The notes under the pieces are model-generated. The model made no database searches. It was not told the origin of the DNA and saw only the letters and a list, made by a program, of their open reading frames with translations. This document shows positions 8,507 to 16,384 of a stretch of DNA of 64,000 bases, piece by piece. Both the position numbers and the translations under genes were made by a program. Positions within the stretch are counted from its first letter, which is position 1. Each line of letters begins with the position of its first letter. Origin of the DNA: Streptomyces cyaneochromogenes (GTDB lineage: Bacteria > Actinomycetota > Actinomycetes > Streptomycetales > Streptomycetaceae); NCBI RefSeq assembly GCF_003963535.1, contig NZ_CP034539.1, positions 9,300,001 through 9,364,000 on the forward strand, in the 5' to 3' direction.

Positions 8507-8512
8507 TAGGGT
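8507..8512 (+). promoter_or_regulatory. -10 hexamer (TAGGGT) of probable leaderless dehydrogenase promoter
   Basis: TAGGGT ends 6 nt before the ATG at 8519 and no ribosome binding site fits between. Confidence 0.45.
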
Positions 8513-8518
8513 CGAGCC

Positions 8519-9328
8519 ATGACCCCGCCCAGCGCTATCCCGCCCCAAGGCTCCTCCAGCACTCCCGCGCTCGACCTCGGCGGCCGCACGGCCCTTGTCA
8601 CCGGTGCTGCCGGTGGCATCGGCCGTGCCTGTGCGCTTCGGCTCGCTGCCGCCGGGGCCAAGGTGAGAGCGGTCGACCGGGACGGCGCGGGCCTGGAAAC
8701 ACTGGCCGAAGGAGCCCGGACCCTCGCGGGGGCGGTCGAGCCGCACGTCCTGGACCTCACCGACCTGGACGCCGCCGAACTCGCGGCCGCCGGTACCGAC
8801 ATCCTCGTCAACAACGCCGGCCTGCAGCTGGTGCGCCCCATCGAGGAGTTCCCGCCCGACGTCTTCCACACGGTGCTCACCGTGATGCTGGAAGCGCCCT
8901 TCCGGCTCATCCGTGGCGCCCTGCCCCATATGTATGGGCAGGGCTGGGGTCGGATCGTCAATGTGTCCTCGGTCCATGGGTTGCGCGCATCGGCATTCAA
9001 GTCGGCCTATGTGGCGGCCAAACATGGTCTGGAGGGACTCTCCAAGACCGCCGCCCTGGAGGGAGCGCCTCATGGCGTCACCTCGAACTGTGTGAACCCC
9101 GCCTATGTGCGCACCCCGCTGGTCGAGAAGCAGCTCGCCGACCAGGCCCGGGCGCACGGCATCCCCGAGGAGCGGGTGCTGTCCGAGGTGCTGCTGCAGG
9201 ACAGCGCGGTCAAGCGGCTCATCGAACCCGAGGAGGTCGCCGAGGCCGTGGCGTACCTGTGCGGTCCGCAGGCGTCCTTCGTGACCGGCACCTCACTCGT
9301 ACTCGACGGTGGCTGGACCGCTCACTGA
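8519..9328 (+). CDS. bdhA: 3-hydroxybutyrate dehydrogenase (SDR family)
   Basis: A 269-residue short-chain dehydrogenase/reductase predicted to interconvert (R)-3-hydroxybutyrate and acetoacetate with NAD(H). Visible SDR motifs: cofactor-binding TGAAGGIGRA near residue 31, VNNAGLQ near residue 97, and catalytic Tyr164 and Lys168 in SAYVAAKHG with the preceding serine in NVSSVHG. Assignment to 3-hydroxybutyrate dehydrogenase, rather than SDRs in general, rests on the C-terminal signature NPAYVRTPLVEKQLADQA, then AHGIPEE and GTSLVLDGGWTAH, which match this subfamily closely. The first 20 residues are a disordered extension. The neighbouring regulator and MHS-family carrier suggest a small catabolic unit for a short organic acid. 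Overlapping palindromes upstream suggest regulation. Confidence 0.88.
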   Translation: MTPPSAIPPQGSSSTPALDLGGRTALVTGAAGGIGRACALRLAAAGAKVRAVDRDGAGLETLAEGARTLAGAVEPHVLDLTDLDAAELAAAGTDILVNNAGLQLVRPIEEFPPDVFHTVLTVMLEAPFRLIRGALPHMYGQGWGRIVNVSSVHGLRASAFKSAYVAAKHGLEGLSKTAALEGAPHGVTSNCVNPAYVRTPLVEKQLADQARAHGIPEERVLSEVLLQDSAVKRLIEPEEVAEAVAYLCGPQASFVTGTSLVLDGGWTAH

Positions 9329-9392
9329 ACGTGGTGCGTCGAACTTCGGTCGACTTCCGGGTTATCCACAGGGCTGACGGGCTGGCGGTGCG

Positions 9393-11354
9393 ATGAGCAA
9401 TCCTGTGGGCATGTCCCGCGATCACCTGCAGTCCGCCGAGCGTTCCGCCCCTGCCGGGGCGTCCCCCAGCAGTGTCGAGGCGCCGTTCCTCGAACTGCTG
9501 GCCCGGGGCGCGTCCGTCGACGCCTACGAACAGCCGGTGCTGCTCGCCCGCGCCGAGGGCAGAGCGGCCGAGCGGATCGTCGCCCTCGAACAGGCCAAGC
9601 TGCTCGCGCTGCGGGTGCGCTCGGAGCTCGAGGGGCGGCGCAGGCGGGAGGCCGAGCTGTCGGCGCTCTTCGAGACGGCCCACGACCTGGCGGGCCTGCG
9701 GGATCTGGACGCCGTGCTGCAGGCGATCGTGCAGCGCGCCCGGTCGCTGCTCGGCACGGACGTCGCCTATCTCAGCCTGAACGACCCGGCCAGAGGCGAC
9801 ACCTATATGCGGGTGACCGAGGGCTCGGTCGCCGCCCGGTTCCAGCAGCTGCGGCTCGGCATGGGCGAGGGCCTCGGTGGCCTCGTCGCGCAGACCGCCC
9901 GCCCCTATGTCACCGACGACTACTTCAAGGACGGCCGCTTCCAGCACACCCTCGCCATCGACGCCGGCGTGCGCGACGAGGGGCTGGTCGCCATCCTCGG
10001 CGTGCCCCTGATGCTGGGACACCATGTCATCGGCGTCCTCTTCGCGGCGGACCGGCGTGCCCGGGTCTTCGAGCGGGAGCAGATCGCGCTGCTGGGCTCC
10101 TTCGCCGCGCTCGCCGCGGCCGCCCTCGACACCGCGAACCTGCTCACCGAGACCCGCTCGGCCCTCGCCGACCTGGAACGGGCCAACGAGATCATCCGGG
10201 ACCGCAGCGCGGTCATCGAACGGGCCTCGGACGTCCACGACCGGCTCGCCGAACTCGTGCTGCGCGGCGGCGGGGTGCACGACGTCGCCGCCGCTGTCTC
10301 CGAAGTCCTCGACGGCACCGTCGAGTTCGCCGACGCCGGCGCCGCACCGGCCGGGGCGGTGGAGGTCTCCCGCGCGGAAGGCCACGCCGTGCGGCACGGC
10401 GACGACTGGATCGCCGCAGTGGCCGCGGGCGGCGAACTACTCGGCGCGCTGGTGCTGCGCGGCCATCCCGGGCTCGACCCCGTCGACCAGCGCACACTGG
10501 AGCGGGCCGCGATGGTCACCTCCCTGCTCCTCCTCGCCCGGCGTTCCGCCGCCGAGGCCGAACAGCGCGTACGGGGCGAGCTGTTGGACGACCTGCTCGA
10601 CGCCCGCGACCGCGACCCACGTCTGCTGCGCGAACGCGCGTCACGGCTGGACGCCGACCTCGACGCCACCCATGTCGTCCTCGCCGCCCGCCTCGACTCC
10701 GCCCCGGCCGACGCCGACCAGGAGGCGGCCGCCCGCAGACGCCTGTGGTCCGCCGCGTCCCACCTCGCCGCGACCCGGCACGGTCTGGCCGCCGCACGAG
10801 ACGGCGGCACGGTGCTGCTCCTGCCGCTCGAAGCCGGGGACACGGCCACCGCCCTGGCCCGCCGCACCGCCCGGCACCTCGGCACCGCCGTCCACGAGGC
10901 CGTCACGGTCGGCGCCTCCGCCCCGGTCGAGGACCTGGCCGCGCACCCCGACGCGGTGGCCGCCGCCTACGACGAAGGCCTGCGCTGCCTCGACGCCCTG
11001 CGCAAGCTCGGCCGCTCCGGAGACGGTGCCGCAGCCGAGGACTTCGGGTTCCTGGGTCTGCTGCTGGCGGGGGACCGGGACATCGCGGGCTTCGTCGGCC
11101 GTACGATCGGCCAGGTCGTCGCGTACGACGAACGACGCGGCACCGACCTGCTGCGCACCCTCGACGCGTACTTCGCCTGCGGGATGAGCCCGGCTCGCAC
11201 CAAGGACGAACTGCACGTCCATGTGAACACGGTCGCCCAGCGCCTGGAGCGCGTCGGCCGCCTCCTCGGCGACGACTGGCAGAGCCCCGCCCGCGCACTG
11301 GAGATCCAACTGGCCCTGCGACTGCACCGGTTGTCGGCACCGGCACAGAGCTGA
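9393..11354 (+). CDS. GAF-domain, PucR-type C-terminal HTH transcriptional regulator
   Basis: A 653-residue regulator. Residues 85-250 form a GAF sensor domain (LFETAHDLAGLRDLDAVLQA, then GTDVAYLSLNDP, GEGLGGLVAQTARPYVTDDYF and GVPLMLGHHVIGVLFAADR). A helical linker follows, then a central region of the CdaR/PucR type. The C-terminus (residues 590-650: LDAYFACGMSPARTKDELHVHVNTVAQRLERVGRLLG) is the PucR-family helix-turn-helix. Such proteins often control genes for catabolism of small organic compounds next to them; here the 3-hydroxybutyrate dehydrogenase upstream and the MHS transporter downstream are the obvious candidates. The GAF ligand is unknown. The start is uncertain: ATG at 9393 or at 9411, with a poor ribosome site for either. 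Confidence 0.88.
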   Translation: MSNPVGMSRDHLQSAERSAPAGASPSSVEAPFLELLARGASVDAYEQPVLLARAEGRAAERIVALEQAKLLALRVRSELEGRRRREAELSALFETAHDLAGLRDLDAVLQAIVQRARSLLGTDVAYLSLNDPARGDTYMRVTEGSVAARFQQLRLGMGEGLGGLVAQTARPYVTDDYFKDGRFQHTLAIDAGVRDEGLVAILGVPLMLGHHVIGVLFAADRRARVFEREQIALLGSFAALAAAALDTANLLTETRSALADLERANEIIRDRSAVIERASDVHDRLAELVLRGGGVHDVAAAVSEVLDGTVEFADAGAAPAGAVEVSRAEGHAVRHGDDWIAAVAAGGELLGALVLRGHPGLDPVDQRTLERAAMVTSLLLLARRSAAEAEQRVRGELLDDLLDARDRDPRLLRERASRLDADLDATHVVLAARLDSAPADADQEAAARRRLWSAASHLAATRHGLAAARDGGTVLLLPLEAGDTATALARRTARHLGTAVHEAVTVGASAPVEDLAAHPDAVAAAYDEGLRCLDALRKLGRSGDGAAAEDFGFLGLLLAGDRDIAGFVGRTIGQVVAYDERRGTDLLRTLDAYFACGMSPARTKDELHVHVNTVAQRLERVGRLLGDDWQSPARALEIQLALRLHRLSAPAQS

Positions 11355-11412
11355 CCCCCGCACGCACGGGCGTACGAGGGCCGGTCGCAGGGGCTGGCGT
11401 GACAGCCGGAGA

Positions 11413-12798
11413 TCAGACGCTATGCGCGTCCGTCGCCCGCGCCGTGGCGGGCTCGGCGTCGTCGATGGGTTCGGTGTCGGACAGATCCCGGTGGCGGGTC
11501 TCCTTGGCGACGCCCACCGCGATCACCGTCAGGACGGCCGCGGCGATGACGTACAGCGCGATCGGGGTGGAGCTGCCGTAGTCGTTCAGCAGCGCGGTGG
11601 CGATCAGCGGCGCGGGGGCGCCCGCCGCGACCGAGGCGAACTGGGCGCCGATCGAGGCGCCGGAGTAGCGCATCCGGGTCGCGAACATCTCGGAGAAGAA
11701 GGCGGCCTGGGGCGCGTACATGGCGCCGTGCAGCACGAGGCCCACGGTCACGGCGAGGATCAGGTTGCCGAAGCCGCCGGTGTCGATGAGCCGGAAGAAC
11801 GGGAACATCCACAACCCGACTCCGACCGCGCCCAGCAGATAGACGGGACGTCGGCCGATCCGGTCGGACAGCGCACCCCAGGCCGGGATGACGGCGAAGT
11901 GCACCGCCGAGGCGATCAGCACGGAGTTGAGGGCGGTCTGCTTGGAGACGCCGGCCGATGTGGTCGCGTAGACGAGGATGAACGCGGTGATGACGTAGTA
12001 ACTGATGTTCTCCGCCATGCGCGCACCCATCGCCACCAGGACGTCCCGCCAGTGGTGCCGCAGCACCGAGACGAGCGGCAGCTGCTCGGCGTCGGCCTTG
12101 TTCGCCGTCCTACGGGCCGCGGCCTGCGCCAACGCCTGTTGGAAGACAGGCGATTCATCGACAGAGAGACGAATCCACAGACCGACGATCACCAGCACAC
12201 CGGAGAGCAGGAACGGGATCCGCCAGCCCCAGGTGTTGAAGGCACTGTCCGACAGCACGGCCGTCAGCAGGGACAGCACACCGGTCGCCAGGAGCTGCCC
12301 CGCGGGCGCGCCGGTCTGCGGCCACGAGGCCCAGAAGCCGCGCCGCCGCGCGTCCCCGTGCTCGGAAACGAGCAACACGGCTCCGCCCCATTCCCCGCCG
12401 AGCGCGAAGCCCTGCACCAGCCGCAGCACGGTCAGCAGCACGGGCGCGGCGGTCCCGATGGTGGCGTGCGTCGGCAGCAGCCCGATCGCGAAGGTCGCCC
12501 CACCCATCAGCAACAGGCTCAGCACCAGCAGCTTCTTGCGGCCGAGCCGGTCACCGTAGTGCCCGAAGACGAGCGCGCCGAGCGGCCGGGCGGCGAATCC
12601 GACGGCATACGTGAGGAACGACAGGAGGGTGCCGACGAGCGGATCGGAGTCCGGGAAGAACAGCTTGTTGAAGACGAGGGCGGCGGCGGAGCCGTAGAGG
12701 AAGAAGTCGTACCACTCGATGGTGGTGCCGATGAGGCTGGCGGCGACGATGCGCCTGAGGTTGCCGGGTGGTGGGGGAGCGGTGGTTCCGGAGGCCAT
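11413..12798 (-). CDS. MHS-family MFS metabolite:H+ symporter
   Basis: A 461-residue major facilitator of the metabolite:H+ symporter type (relatives include ShiA, ProP and KgtP). Twelve hydrophobic segments are visible. Family signatures are SLIGTTIEWYDFFLYGSAAAL in helix 1, FGHYGDRLGRKK in the first cytoplasmic loop, VQGFALGGEWGGAVLL in helix 4 and GALSDRIGRRPVYLLG in the central repeat loop. The substrate is probably a carboxylate or a related small metabolite; the neighbouring 3-hydroxybutyrate dehydrogenase makes a ketone body or hydroxy acid an attractive guess, not a proven one. ATG at 12798 is chosen over upstream in-frame starts because MASGTT followed by the LRRIVAASLIGT helix is the usual N-terminus. 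It converges with the regulator gene. Confidence 0.9.
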   Translation of the reverse strand: MASGTTAPPPPGNLRRIVAASLIGTTIEWYDFFLYGSAAALVFNKLFFPDSDPLVGTLLSFLTYAVGFAARPLGALVFGHYGDRLGRKKLLVLSLLLMGGATFAIGLLPTHATIGTAAPVLLTVLRLVQGFALGGEWGGAVLLVSEHGDARRRGFWASWPQTGAPAGQLLATGVLSLLTAVLSDSAFNTWGWRIPFLLSGVLVIVGLWIRLSVDESPVFQQALAQAAARRTANKADAEQLPLVSVLRHHWRDVLVAMGARMAENISYYVITAFILVYATTSAGVSKQTALNSVLIASAVHFAVIPAWGALSDRIGRRPVYLLGAVGVGLWMFPFFRLIDTGGFGNLILAVTVGLVLHGAMYAPQAAFFSEMFATRMRYSGASIGAQFASVAAGAPAPLIATALLNDYGSSTPIALYVIAAAVLTVIAVGVAKETRHRDLSDTEPIDDAEPATARATDAHSV

Positions 12799-13094
12799 GT
12801 GCGCCACTTCCTCGTGTGCGGTGGGGACGGGTACGTGTTCGCACACCGTAGGAACGTGCAGGTCAGGGGCACATGTGGTGGGGCAACATAGTTCGGGGCG
12901 TGGCTATGCGTGGGACCACCATGCCCGCTCGTGGACGGGCGGCTGAGAGGCTTGGCGAGGCACGAAATAAGTGCTGTCCGGGAAGCGTAGTTCGGCATGG
13001 TTTGACGATGGCGTGCTGACTCCCGTGCTGACTTGGTGCTGACTACGCTCCGTAGAACTCGGGCATCAGGGGTGGATCGGGCCCAGAGCTGCGC
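12799..13094. other. Intergenic stretch at the edge of the accessory scar
   Basis: About 300 nt upstream of the transporter gene. It should contain the transporter promoter, but no clear boxes were seen. GTGCTGACT-like words recur at 13012-13045. No tRNA, intact ORF or paired element end was found. The base composition is slightly less GC-rich than its left neighbour. Confidence 0.35.
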
Positions 13095-13377
13095 TGCGGC
13101 AGGCAACTTATTCGCCTGGCGCCAGGCACTTGCCGACCTCGGCGCCACCGGCAAACTCACCCGCGCCTACCGGCCGCAGACCAACGGCAAGGTTGAACGC
13201 TTCCACCGCACCCTGCTCGACGAATGGGCCTACCAGCGGCCCTACACCAGCAACACCGAACGCACCGCAGCCCTGGCAGACTTCCTGCACACCTACAACC
13301 ACCACCGCTGCCACACCGCACTCGGCGGCCAGTCACCCATCACCCGCGTAAACAACCCTGCGGGTCAATACAGCTAG
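13095..13377 (+). pseudogene. IS481-type transposase, C-terminal remnant
   Basis: The encoded peptide keeps only the end of an integrase-core (DDE) transposase: FAWRQALADLGATGKLTRAY, PQTNGKVERFHRTLLDEWAY, then FLHTYNHHRCHTALGGQSPI and RVNNPAGQYS at the C-terminus. The motif PQTNGKVERFHRTL holds the last catalytic glutamate (E of KVERF), and the ending is typical of IS481-family transposases. The N-terminal helix-turn-helix and the first two catalytic Asp residues are absent; about 90 residues of an expected ~320 remain. A rare TTA leucine codon lies at 13108-13110. No matching terminal inverted repeats could be assigned. It is a dead fragment, left by deletion or recombination. Confidence 0.82.
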
Positions 13378-13467
13378 TTGCTGGGCTGTCTGACCTCGCT
13401 GACAGACCGGTATACGTACTTGCCGGCGGACGGGATGCCGTGTCAACTCGGGCTACAGTCCTGGCGC

Positions 13468-13912
13468 ATGGACAACCCCATGGGGCGAGATCGCCACCTT
13501 CTCCACGGCCGCGCTCAGCGCCGTTGCTACAGCTGGCGCGTGGCTGGCTGCACGCCGCTCTGCGAAGACCGCAGAGACGCTGGCCCGAATTGAGCAGGAC
13601 CGCTGGCACGCGGAACTGTTGTTGGATGGTCAGGTGTGGGGCCCGCTCCGCTTCACGCACGGGGCCGACGGCGCTGACGCCAACGGGGAGTCTGTCGCCC
13701 TGTTCTCCCTGGAAGTAGGTAAGGGACGCCCGTTCAGCATCGAGCGCACCAGGCCGCCCCACTGGCAGGAAGGAAACGATCGGGATGCCCGCTGGCGAGA
13801 CCAGTGGCTGAACGTGCCCATGCGTCTCGTCTTCACCTGTCGGCGTGAAAGCTTCAAGCCGTGGACGGTGCCCTGCGATGTGGAGGTTCCTGAGGCTCCG
13901 CGCGTTCGTTGA
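13468..13912 (+). pseudogene. Small membrane-anchored protein, frameshifted by one base
   Basis: Reading ATG GAC AAC CCC from 13468, skipping the A at 13480, and continuing TGG GGC GAG restores one uninterrupted frame to the stop at 13910-13912. The product would start MDNPWGEIATFSTAALSAV and have about 147 residues: a hydrophobic N-terminal helix, a charged stretch (ARRSAKTAETLARIEQDRW) and a soluble C-terminal domain. That layout is common among small proteins of unknown function in actinomycete mobile elements. Without the correction, ATG at 13468 runs only to a stop at 13593, and the downstream frame lacks any ATG or GTG. A TACAGT box 8 nt upstream suggests an originally leaderless start. 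Either a true inactivating insertion or a sequencing error explains it. Confidence 0.6.
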
Positions 13913-14352
13913 GCGGTTAGGCACGCTGGAATGAAGCGCCCCCGGCTCCCTGCCCAGGCGGCGGCTGCGGGGGCATCGACTGCTTGCCGTAGTGCGCTAC
14001 TGAAGATTGCTCTCAAGCTCGAACCGGTTCAGCAGGCATGAGACCAGAGACTTGCAGTGATCCTGGTTCCACTCTCCTCTGTGAAGCGAGCGATCGCCTG
14101 CTCGCCGTGTCCGAAGTGTGCCCTCTGCGGGCGTCGTCGCCGTCTGGATCCGCCCGCCCCACGCGACAGACGCTCGGGCACGACGACGACCGCACCCTGA
14201 CGTCCGGCAAGCCGGGGCGCCTGGTGAGGGCGTCGCGCAGGTGCGGGACGTCCGCGGCGGCGTCGACGCAGATGTAGCCCCCTGCCGCTGTCCGCGGACG
14301 GGCGCCGCGAGATGGCCCGTTCGTCGACGACGAGCACCAGTCCGGTGCGGGC

Positions 14353-14670
14353 GAGCTTCGGCCCAGGTCTGTGCAGCGCGTTTCATGGGCCTCGCCCAGT
14401 CGTCCGGGCTCTGGTGCGCGATGGAGTCCCACAGCCGGTGCTGGACGCGGGCGAGGGCGTCTAGGCCGGCGGGCGGGGCCAGCTCCCATGCCGGGTGCGC
14501 GGCGGCCTCATCCTCGGCCTGGCTGGGCGTGTGGCCGTGGGTGATGAGCCACACCAGCCACAGCGCGGGGTCGGTCCAGGCGGCGCCGAGGGACGCCCAT
14601 GCCCAGTCGACGAACAAGGCGCCGCGGTTCGTCATCAGGACGTTGATTACCGTGTCAAGGTGTTGGTATA
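14353..14670 (-). pseudogene. Aminoglycoside-phosphotransferase-like C-terminal fragment
   Basis: About 105 residues resemble the C-terminal half of APH/choline-kinase-like enzymes: NVLMTNRGALFVDWAWASLG corresponds to the Mg2+-binding 'NVL..... vDW' region, followed by AAWTDPALWLVWLI. The upstream HxDxxxxN catalytic loop is missing (LDTVINVL is found where HGDLRADNVL is expected), as is the whole N-terminal lobe. After about WAEARP (near 14353) the frame degenerates. Pieces of plausible protein appear in other minus-strand frames down to about 14013 (VLVVDERAISR, YICVDAAADVPHLRDALTRR, VVVVPERLSRG), indicating several frameshifts in one or two dead genes. The 440 nt from 13913 to 14352 otherwise hold nothing supportable. 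Confidence 0.55.
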
Positions 14671-14727
14671 GGCCAATCTGGCAGCTCTGCACCGCTCTTG
14701 CGCTTCCCCCCGTCGCTGAATCCGCGG

Positions 14728-14769
14728 TCCTGCAACACCGGTCAGGTGTCAATGACCGGTGTTGCAGGA
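14728..14769 (-). terminator. Perfect 17-bp inverted repeat downstream of the B-lectin gene
   Basis: Arms 14728-14744 and 14753-14769 are exactly complementary over 17 bp around an 8-nt loop. The hairpin lies 60 nt beyond the stop codon of the minus-strand lectin gene, where a terminator is expected, and also marks the boundary with the accessory scar. Confidence 0.75.
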
Positions 14770-14828
14770 GGCGTTGACGAGGGAAGCGAAAAGGGACAAG
14801 GCGTGACGATATGTCCCGCCGAAGCGCC

Positions 14829-15905
14829 TCAGGTCGACCAGACCACCGCGCCGTTGTGCACGATCACCACCTTGGCGTCGGCTCGTAGCACCAGCTGGGC
14901 GCCCTCATGGCCCCAGGTCTGGGAGGCCCAGATGGGTTGGTCCTCGCCGTTGTGGATGACGAGGTTGCCGTCCTGCTGGAAGATCGCCCGGTGGTTCTGC
15001 CCGAATGTCATGGACGCCCAGATGGGCTTGCCCTCCTCGTTGTAGACGACGAGATTGCCGTCGGTCTGCATCACCATCCGGATGCGGTTGGTGGTCCAGG
15101 CCTGGTTGACCTCCAGGACACTCGTCGCGTAGACGGTCTCGGTGCTCCAGTTCGGCTTCGGGGTCGCCGCGGGCTTGGGCGCCGGCTTCGCCCTGGGCTT
15201 CGACTCGGCCGTGCGGCTCGGACTGGGCTTCGGCTCGGGCGCCGCGGGCACGGGGACCGTGACCTTCGGCGGCCCGCTCTTCTTCGCCTTCTTCGGGGAC
15301 GGACTGGGCTTCGACGCCACGTAGTCTTCGAGTGCGGCGGGGGCGGAGGTCGGGTTGAGGACGGTGTCGGAGCCCTCCGCGGCCAGCCCCTTTGCTGAGT
15401 CGGGAGGCCCGTCGTCCTTCGCGCTTCCCGCCAGGAACAGGGGTATGGCTATCAGCGCGGCGCCGGCGATCGCGGCCCCCGCCAGGACCGGCTTGCGGGG
15501 TCGTCCGCTGCCGACGCCGGTGTCGGTCCTGACGCCCGGAGGCGTCGTACCGACGGCCGCCGCGACGGCGACGCGCTCCTCGGACGTCTCAGGGGTTGCG
15601 GCTGCTGCTGCGGGTGTGGACTGGGACGGGGTGACCGTGGTCTCCTCGGCACCGGTGGTGCCGGACTCCGCCTCCGTGGTCCCGGAGTCCGAACCGGAGT
15701 GGCCGGACGCCGAACCGGTGGTGCCGGACGCCGAAGCAGTGGACCCGGAGGTGGAACCGGTGGTCCCGGACTCCGCCTCGGGGGCCGGGGTTCGGCTCGG
15801 CTCCGCTTCGTCCGGTGCGGAGGGATCGGCCGGTAAACCGGCCTCCCCTACGCGGGCGGCGGCCGCCTCCGCGTTCGCGCCGTTGGTGGGGTGCTGGGGG
15901 GACAT
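14829..15905 (-). CDS. Membrane-anchored protein with bulb-type (B-)lectin domain
   Basis: A 358-residue single-pass membrane protein. Residues 1-130 are a disordered cytoplasmic Ala/Glu/Ser/Thr-rich region with SGTTGS-type repeats. A transmembrane helix (KPVLAGAAIAGAALIAIPLFLAG) lies near residues 140-165. An extracellular Pro/Lys/Ser-rich stalk runs to about residue 250. The last 108 residues form a B-lectin domain with the repeated mannose-binding pattern QTDGNLVVYNEEGKPIWAS, QQDGNLVIHNGEDQPIWAS and then LRADAKVVIVHNGAVVW. The first two repeats keep the QxDxNxVxY-like motif; the third is degenerate. The ATG at 15905 has a GAGGAGGAG ribosome site. The anchor resembles that of the RICIN protein encoded across the divergent promoter region, so the two may decorate the cell surface near the secretion machine. 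Confidence 0.85.
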   Translation of the reverse strand: MSPQHPTNGANAEAAAARVGEAGLPADPSAPDEAEPSRTPAPEAESGTTGSTSGSTASASGTTGSASGHSGSDSGTTEAESGTTGAEETTVTPSQSTPAAAAATPETSEERVAVAAAVGTTPPGVRTDTGVGSGRPRKPVLAGAAIAGAALIAIPLFLAGSAKDDGPPDSAKGLAAEGSDTVLNPTSAPAALEDYVASKPSPSPKKAKKSGPPKVTVPVPAAPEPKPSPSRTAESKPRAKPAPKPAATPKPNWSTETVYATSVLEVNQAWTTNRIRMVMQTDGNLVVYNEEGKPIWASMTFGQNHRAIFQQDGNLVIHNGEDQPIWASQTWGHEGAQLVLRADAKVVIVHNGAVVWST

Positions 15906-16384
15906 GCGGTACTCCTCCTCGGTGGCGGAGCTGTCGGTGGCGGGCGGGACCCGCACAGTGGCCGGCTGGACGAACGCCGGGAGGTCCGGCGGGCGTTGGG
16001 CGAGCGCCGCGCCGGGGTGGACCTGGTACGGCCCTGCCCCGGTCGTCGAGGTGTACAAGACCCGCCGCGGTGGCGGCCGCGGGCGGATCAGACGCCCTTC
16101 CGAGCTGCGTGGTCTTCCCGCGTGGCCCAACTTAGCCCGTACCGGGGGCGATCAGTCGTACCACCCGCCCCAACTCTCCCGTCGCTTTGTCCGCTCCCGC
16201 CGTGCTGCGCCCGGAAAGTCCCTCACCCGGTCAGCAAACGGGCACGTGAACACCTGATTCGGGCCCTGCTCTGCCCGCAACGGGCTTGACTGTTGTGGCA
16301 TTCTGATGGCTCCCCGATCTGATCAGTGTCGGCGCGTGCGCACGCCGTCGGCACCCAAGTGTTCGTACAGAGCGAAGAGTTCAG
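15906..16384. other. Divergent promoter region at the left edge of the T7SS island
   Basis: 480 nt between the B-lectin gene (minus) and the SseB-like gene (plus). It contains the palindromes CTGATCAG (16320-16327) and GCGTGCGCACGC (16334-16345), plus TTGACT near 16288, a possible -35 without a good -10. No supportable gene was seen. Confidence 0.4.

Noticed and set aside
9362..9370. TTATCCACA, a consensus DnaA box
   Set aside because: It is a single site between two ordinary genes. No cluster of boxes, AT-rich unwinding region or dnaA/dnaN neighbour is present, so it is not an origin.
13378..13593. Stand-alone 71-residue ORF starting 5' of the frameshifted gene
   Set aside because: Its second half is out of frame with the coherent product; only the first four codons from 13468 belong to the likely gene.
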